In this document: one piece after another, positions 32,794-37,203 of the stretch | How positions within the stretch are numbered: position 1 is the stretch's first letter | Layout: each line of letters starts with the position of its first letter | Source: Candidatus Scybalocola faecipullorum | Lineage (GTDB): Bacteria; Bacillota; Clostridia; Lachnospirales; Lachnospiraceae | Direction: 5' to 3' | NCBI GenBank assembly: GCA_018716485.1 | Contig: DVJY01000039.1 | Span: forward strand, 1 to 37,203 | DNA: 37,203 nucleotides | The notes under the pieces: model-generated | The model's database searches: none | What the model saw: the letters and a program-made list of their open reading frames with translations, nothing else | Told to the model about the DNA's origin: nothing | Made by a program: the position numbers and the translations under genes

Positions 32794-34929
32794 TTATGCA
32801 GGCATGATGCGGACAGTGCGGAACATGCAGTGACTGCCTTCGCGGACGGCAAATCCGATGCCGCCATGGCTGTAAACATGTTCGTTATCTGACCATGACA
32901 CATCAGCGCATATTGTATGATTTTCATCTCTGACACAAGCTTTCAGCTGACTGCCTTTGGCGGTGACGGTGATCGTATAGCTTCTGCCGTTTTCCCATGG
33001 AAAATCTGTGCAGGCGGCAACGCTGCATGAACCGTCATTTTTTACGATGCCGAAACGCCCGTCAGGAAGCAGCGCAGCGCCGTAAGTGCGGATGCCGCCC
33101 TGAACACGGATGAGAACGCCGTGCCATGTTCCGAATACAGGCGTTATTTCAAAGGATGCCGTATAATCCTTGAAAGTATGGCTGCCGGTATAAACTTCAC
33201 CGAAATCATCGCATGATAAGTGAAGGGCATCATCCTCAAGCCATGCAAGGCCTTTCAGACGGGTGCACTGGCTGATCTCACGATGCAGACCCGGCCAAAC
33301 TTCCACATGTTCACAGGCAAAGTCAAGAGTGTAATTCGGTGTGCCGTCAAAATAAATATCATCGGCAAAAAGGACAAGATCTTCAGTCTGGTCGCCTTCG
33401 CCTGTAATATAAAAGGCAACGCCGGCCTCATCTAACAATGTGTTCGGCGCATATGGAATTTGATATGAGAGCGTATGCCATTGCTCCGGCTGCAGTAATG
33501 CCGGTTCGCCGATGAAATATTCGCCGCTGCGGGCATCATGAGCATAGCATGCCGCATAACAGTTTTTGGAATATTTCGGACTGAGCAGGCTGGCATGGAT
33601 AGTCTGGCCGCTGTAAACGAGCGGAGAAAATGCCGGATCGTAGCGGCTGTCATGGAAATCTTCCGGCACAAAGTATGTTTTTTTATAAAGATAGCAGAAG
33701 TTTCCTGAAGGCATGGATTTTACCACGGCTTTTAAGGCGCGCTTTCCTGTATGGGCATATTCGTCAGAGTTTATGCAGCTGCCTTCAAAACACGGCCAAT
33801 CGCCGCAAAGGCGCATGGCATGGGTGGAGCCTTCAAATTCAAAATGACAGCTGTCCGGACGGTTTTTGGCAATGTCAAGCCACGGCTTGGGCAGCGGAGA
33901 ATTTAAAAGTTTGGAAGCTTCATTGGCCATATACAGAGCGCCGTAAGGAATATCCTGTATATTCAGGCTACCGACAACGCTGGAGCAGGCGAGAAAGTCG
34001 TTGATCGGACGGCGCCATTTATCAGCAATGGCATCTAATCCGCATCTGACACCCATGATCGCGGCAACGTTGCCCACGTTGCAGTCTGTATCCCAGCCGC
34101 AGCGGTTGCATATGGTGAGTGTTCGGTCAAAATCACCTTCTCCGTAAAGCAGCGAAAGAATCATGACACAAATATTCGGTATAATATGACAGTTGCCCGG
34201 GTAGCGGTCATAGCCGAAATTCTCAAATATATATTGATAGCATGCTTCCCAGTTGTCCGGATGTGCGTGATAATAGTCTGCTACAGCGCGGACTGCCCGT
34301 GTGTATTCGCAGTCATTTGGAATATAGGACAGGCCGGTTTCAATAATTTTTTCAATATCATTTTCATCAAAGGCAGCGCTGATGCAGACAGCAACAAAAA
34401 TACCGCCGTAGATACCATTGCCGTCATGGGTTACGCTGGCCGCTTTAGCCGCAAGGGCTGCGGCTAAGTCCGGACGTCCCGGGGAGACAAGTCCCCAGCA
34501 GTCAATAAAAATCTGACCGCCGATCTGTTCGGCGACGGCAGAGCCGTTGTGGGCGATACTTCCGCTTTCAGGGGCTGGGATACCATGCCGTAAATTTAAA
34601 TAAGCTGTATGTTCAGTGGAAGTACCATAGCCGCCCCACCAGAAAAATCCGTGTTCATATGGCGCGTAATTAAGCAGTGCATCAGCTACATCAGAAGCTT
34701 CCAACGGTTTTTCGGGCTCTTTGTCTTCCAGAGCGCGGACAAAAAAGATGGGGCCGTTGCTGTCGTCGTCGGCTGCAAAGAGCTGGTAATCTACAGGATA
34801 CTCATCCAATGCGCCGTATAGTTTTTTGATTTTTTCGTAACTCCACCCTTCGATAGGTGCGCCGAGGCGTATACCGATGATTTTGGCAAGCCATCCGGCG
34901 TAAATTTTTTCAATATAGTTTTCTTTCAT
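32794..34929 (-). CDS. ADP-ribosylglycohydrolase-fold protein with beta-rich C-terminal domains
   Basis: This 711-residue protein has an N-terminal half (1 to about 345) that follows the ADP-ribosylglycohydrolase (ARH/DraG) fold. It has the AGWLAKIIGIRLGAPIEGW start, an acidic site D54-D55-D56 where DraG enzymes have DDT, and the late metal motif GWDTDC (D280, D282) followed by NVGNVAAIMG. The remaining 365 residues are rich in beta strands and aromatic residues, with about two jelly-roll-like segments (350-510, 520-711), resembling carbohydrate-binding or 3-keto-sugar hydrolase sandwiches. Neighbours suggest a sugar or nucleoside substrate rather than protein ADP-ribose. There is no signal peptide. 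The start at 34929 has AGAAGGAG 12 bases upstream, somewhat far. It is read with the SDR gene. Confidence 0.75.
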   Translation of the reverse strand: MKENYIEKIYAGWLAKIIGIRLGAPIEGWSYEKIKKLYGALDEYPVDYQLFAADDDSNGPIFFVRALEDKEPEKPLEASDVADALLNYAPYEHGFFWWGGYGTSTEHTAYLNLRHGIPAPESGSIAHNGSAVAEQIGGQIFIDCWGLVSPGRPDLAAALAAKAASVTHDGNGIYGGIFVAVCISAAFDENDIEKIIETGLSYIPNDCEYTRAVRAVADYYHAHPDNWEACYQYIFENFGYDRYPGNCHIIPNICVMILSLLYGEGDFDRTLTICNRCGWDTDCNVGNVAAIMGVRCGLDAIADKWRRPINDFLACSSVVGSLNIQDIPYGALYMANEASKLLNSPLPKPWLDIAKNRPDSCHFEFEGSTHAMRLCGDWPCFEGSCINSDEYAHTGKRALKAVVKSMPSGNFCYLYKKTYFVPEDFHDSRYDPAFSPLVYSGQTIHASLLSPKYSKNCYAACYAHDARSGEYFIGEPALLQPEQWHTLSYQIPYAPNTLLDEAGVAFYITGEGDQTEDLVLFADDIYFDGTPNYTLDFACEHVEVWPGLHREISQCTRLKGLAWLEDDALHLSCDDFGEVYTGSHTFKDYTASFEITPVFGTWHGVLIRVQGGIRTYGAALLPDGRFGIVKNDGSCSVAACTDFPWENGRSYTITVTAKGSQLKACVRDENHTICADVSWSDNEHVYSHGGIGFAVREGSHCMFRTVRIMPA

Positions 34930-34957
34930 AAATAAAAAAATCTCCTTCTCAAATATA

Positions 34958-35695
34958 TTATAACCATCCGCCATCCAATGTAATAATCTGGCCTGTCATA
35001 TATTCGGGCGCTTGAGCGATCTGCCATATTAATTCGGCAGCTTCACGGGGCAAACCCATACGGCATGCGGGGATTTCATCAATGAGCATCTGCCGCTCTT
35101 CTTCAGAGAGAAATTGGTTCATCTGCGTGTCGATAGCGCCGCAGGCCAGTGCATTTACCGGAATATGGCTGGGGGCAAGCTCTTTGGCGAGGGCTTTTGT
35201 AAAGCTGTTGATGGCGCCCTTGGTGGCAGAGTAGACAGCTTCGCATGAAGCGCCGACACTGCCCCATACAGAAGAAATATTAATAATGCGTCCGCTCTGT
35301 CTGCGGACCATTTCAGGGACCGCAAGATGGCAGCAGTTAAAAACACCCTCAATATTTGTTTTTATAAGGCGCTGCCAGTCGACAGGTTTCATATCGGTAA
35401 AAAGTCCGACATAAGAAATGCCGGCATTATTAATAAGGATATCTACGGGACCGAAGAGGGCTGCCGTTTGTTTAAAAACACAGGCTACAGCTTCATAATC
35501 AGCCACATCGGCGGTAAAAGTCAGGCAGGCACAGCCCATATCTGTGATCAGCCGGCTGACTTGTTCAAGCTGCTGCTGATTTTTATGACAGATGAGAGAG
35601 AGACGGCATCCTTTTTCGGCAAAATATAGAGCGGCTGCCCGGCCGATGCCGCGGGAGGCTCCGGTGATTATGACGGTAGGATGACTGATTGGCAT
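34958..35695 (-). CDS. SDR oxidoreductase (FabG-like; possible EF-P 5-aminopentanone reductase)
   Basis: This 245-residue classical SDR has the cofactor motif TGASRGIG (residues 11-18), NNAG at 89-92, and the catalytic tetrad N114, S142, Y155, K159 (YSATK). The stretches GLFTDM, NISSVWGSVGASCEA and ALACGAIDTQMNQFL are reminiscent of Firmicute YmfI-type reductases, which complete the 5-aminopentanol modification of EF-P. An ordinary sugar or acyl reductase is equally possible given the location. Start 35695 is behind AAAGGAG, ten bases upstream. It is first in a two-gene minus-strand operon, and the ARH-like gene begins 28 bases after it. Confidence 0.82.
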   Translation of the reverse strand: MPISHPTVIITGASRGIGRAAALYFAEKGCRLSLICHKNQQQLEQVSRLITDMGCACLTFTADVADYEAVACVFKQTAALFGPVDILINNAGISYVGLFTDMKPVDWQRLIKTNIEGVFNCCHLAVPEMVRRQSGRIINISSVWGSVGASCEAVYSATKGAINSFTKALAKELAPSHIPVNALACGAIDTQMNQFLSEEERQMLIDEIPACRMGLPREAAELIWQIAQAPEYMTGQIITLDGGWL

Positions 35696-35745
35696 GATAT
35701 TGCAACTCCTTTATAGCATTTTGGGTATATAGATGGCTTTGAGCG

Positions 35746-35800
35746 CCGGGATATACCCGGGTGATATGCCCTATTATAGCATAAGGGATGAAAAAGCCAA
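35746..35800 (-). promoter_or_regulatory. Promoter and operator-like repeat of the SDR operon
   Basis: On the minus strand, TTGGCT (35800-35795) and a perfect TATAAT (35778-35773) lie 16 bp apart, with TG one base upstream of the -10 (extended). Just downstream lies the inverted repeat CCGGG-ATATA-CCCGG (35746-35760), directly next to GGGTGATATGCCC (35759-35771). Two GGG...CCC elements over the transcription start suggest a repressor site. Confidence 0.5.
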
Positions 35801-35917
35801 GTCAGATAATATTCTTTCTATTGAATAAAAGTTTGTTTTTTTGCGTATTTTAACAAAAATTACAGAAAAATTCACAAAATAAAGATGGAGAAATTGGGCA
35901 AAAAAGCGTATAGACTC

Positions 35918-35946
35918 TTGACAAAATACAGAAATGCAATTAAACT
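35918..35946 (+). promoter_or_regulatory. Promoter of the PucR/CdaR-type regulator
   Basis: A perfect TTGACA (35918-35923), 17 bp and TAAACT (35941-35946). The leader is about 140 nt and AT-rich. The whole 35696-36094 gap holds this promoter and the divergent SDR promoter; nothing else was recognised. Confidence 0.55.
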
Positions 35947-36094
35947 GTAAAAGAAATGTAACAATTAAGACGCATTTAGGATGTAATGATGAAAAAATCA
36001 GAAATTCCTCTTTATTTTTTGTGGTTTTTGCATTAAAATAAGACTATGATTGTTGCGCCAGAGATCGGCAAATTATATTAGGGGAGTGTAGCAT

Positions 36095-37183
36095 ATGATA
36101 TCCAATCAAATTCTTCAAAATACGATGGAAGGTTTAAAAGCAATTACAAGAGTTGATTTGTGTGTAATGGACACAGAAGGAAAAACAGTGGCTTCCACGT
36201 TTGATGTATCTGACGAATATGAAAATGCGGTACTTGATTTTGTAAATTCACCTGCAGACAGCCAAGTTCTGGCAGGTTATCAGTTCTTTAAGGTTTTTGA
36301 TGAGCACCAGCTGGAATTTGTGATTCTGGCCAAAGGTGACAGCGACGATGTTTATATGGTAGGAAAGATTGCTTCTTTTCAGACACAAAATTTACTGGTA
36401 GCCTATAAAGAACGTTTTGATAAGGATAATTTCATTAAAAATCTGCTTTTGGACAATTTACTGCTGGTAGATATTTATAACCGTTCCAAAAAGCTGCATA
36501 TTGAAACTGATGTCAAGAGAATTGCTCTGATTGTGGAGACAAATTTGGATAAAGAATCCAACTCTCTTGAAATCGTGCGCGCAGTGATCGGCTCGAAATC
36601 TAAAGATTTTGTGACAGCAGTAGATGAAAAAAGCGTTGTCATTGTCAAAGAAGTCGGCGATACGGAGACATATGAGGATTTGTGCAAATATGCCCGCAGC
36701 ATTAAAGAGATGCTTGCCGGCGAAGGAATGCCGGAAGCAAGAATTGCCCTTGGCACTGTTGTCAATGAAATTAAAGATGTTTCCCGTTCTTATAAAGAAG
36801 CGAAGATGACACTTGATGTGGGCAAGATTTTTTACAGCGAGCGTAGCGTTGTTGCCTACAGCAATCTGGGCATCGGGCGTCTGATCTATCAGCTGCCGAT
36901 TCCATTATGCAAGATGTTCATCAGAGAAATTTTCGACGGAAAATCACCGGATGACTTCGATGAGGAAACGTTGACAACGATCAATAAGTTTTTTGAAAAC
37001 AGCCTGAATGTTTCGGAAACGTCGAGACAGCTGTATATTCACAGAAATACACTTGTATATCGTCTGGACAAGCTGCAGAAAAGTACAGGGCTTGATCTGA
37101 GAGTCTTTGAAGACGCGATCACCTTTAAGATTGCCCTGATGGTTGTCAAGTATATGAAATATATGGAGACATTTGAATATTAA
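36095..37183 (+). CDS. PucR/CdaR-type helix-turn-helix regulator
   Basis: This 362-residue protein has an N-terminal sensory part (about 1-115; an N-terminal sugar-diacid-recognition-like region starting ISNQILQNTMEGLKAITRVD). The middle is GGDEF-like as in CdaR proteins (about 130-260; KRIALIVETNLDKE, EARIALGTVVNEIKDV). The C-terminal PucR-type HTH (about 300-355) includes NVSETSRQLYIHRNTLVYRL. It probably activates genes in response to a small organic acid or a cell-state signal, and the ligand cannot be read. It starts at 36095 behind GGGGAG; a new gene follows 14 bases after the stop. Confidence 0.85.
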   Translation: MISNQILQNTMEGLKAITRVDLCVMDTEGKTVASTFDVSDEYENAVLDFVNSPADSQVLAGYQFFKVFDEHQLEFVILAKGDSDDVYMVGKIASFQTQNLLVAYKERFDKDNFIKNLLLDNLLLVDIYNRSKKLHIETDVKRIALIVETNLDKESNSLEIVRAVIGSKSKDFVTAVDEKSVVIVKEVGDTETYEDLCKYARSIKEMLAGEGMPEARIALGTVVNEIKDVSRSYKEAKMTLDVGKIFYSERSVVAYSNLGIGRLIYQLPIPLCKMFIREIFDGKSPDDFDEETLTTINKFFENSLNVSETSRQLYIHRNTLVYRLDKLQKSTGLDLRVFEDAITFKIALMVVKYMKYMETFEY

Positions 37184-37196
37184 GGAGGAATGCCAA

Positions 37197-37203
37197 ATGA
37201 TAG
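37197..37203 (+). CDS. Start of the next gene, cut by the window end
   Basis: AAGGAGG (37182-37188) is eight bases ahead of an ATG at 37197, so a CDS clearly begins here and only Met-Ile is readable. In many Clostridia a regulator of this type precedes ftsE-ftsX, and FtsE proteins often start Met-Ile, but this remains a guess. Confidence 0.5.

Noticed and set aside
1-37203. tRNA, rRNA, CRISPR array, riboswitch of a known class, IS element with terminal repeats, phage attachment site
   Set aside because: Looked for on both strands by eye; nothing with the needed sequence or structure was found.

Overview
The window looks like a chromosomal segment of an anaerobic, low-to-moderate GC Firmicute, most likely class Clostridia near Lachnospiraceae. 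This rests on AGGAGG-type ribosome binding sites, consensus sigma-A promoters, a FemAB/ATP-grasp peptidoglycan pair, an iol cluster and an amtB-glnK pair without an uridylylation tyrosine. No rRNA, tRNA, CRISPR array, complete IS element or phage gene was seen.

Layout. 1-2.3 kb: a MerR/TipAS-type regulator with a two-gene ABC exporter, followed by a short scar. 2.5-3.6 kb: an XRE-type regulator. 3.86-5.1 kb: a DNA methyltransferase pseudogene (in-frame stop, frameshift and probable internal deletion). 5.1-7.4 kb: GNAT, GrpB, DUF2200 and GNAT genes. 7.4-8.7 kb: two divergent genes for small membrane-anchored proteins. 8.7-11.8 kb: a LacI regulator and an amylosucrase-type GH13 enzyme. 11.9-13.6 kb: a MurJ/SpoVB-type flippase. 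13.9-15.5 kb: amtB-glnK. 15.8-20.5 kb: a 1574-residue SF1 helicase-nuclease (DUF4011, Vsr-like nuclease, DUF3320) with a leader of back-to-back perfect inverted repeats. 20.6-23.3 kb: FemAB transferase, ATP-grasp ligase and a 66-residue helical protein. 23.4-26.4 kb: an AraC regulator divergent from a GH127 beta-L-arabinofuranosidase. 26.7-32.6 kb: inositol catabolism genes iolC-iolD-iolB, an iron alcohol dehydrogenase, and an IolJ-like aldolase. 32.8-35.7 kb, minus strand: an SDR reductase and an ADP-ribosylglycohydrolase-fold protein with beta-rich C-terminal domains. 36.1 kb to the end: a PucR/CdaR-type regulator and the first codons of another gene.

How the genes work together. The iol block would take 2-deoxy-5-keto-gluconate precursors to DHAP and malonate semialdehyde. 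No iolA (semialdehyde dehydrogenase) is present in the window. An iron alcohol dehydrogenase sits between iolB and the aldolase, which suggests reductive disposal of the semialdehyde to 3-hydroxypropionate. AraC/GH127 and LacI/GH13 are two further sugar modules, each with its own regulator. MurJ-like, FemAB and ATP-grasp proteins all point to peptidoglycan precursor export and cross-bridge building.

The strongest non-coding theme is that several genes (flippase, amtB, helicase, FemAB, iolC) have strong hairpins between a sigma-A-like promoter and the start codon. At the flippase and amtB these have the form of intrinsic terminators, implying attenuation or processive antitermination. All functional statements come from reading the translated sequence and known family motifs; no database search was possible.
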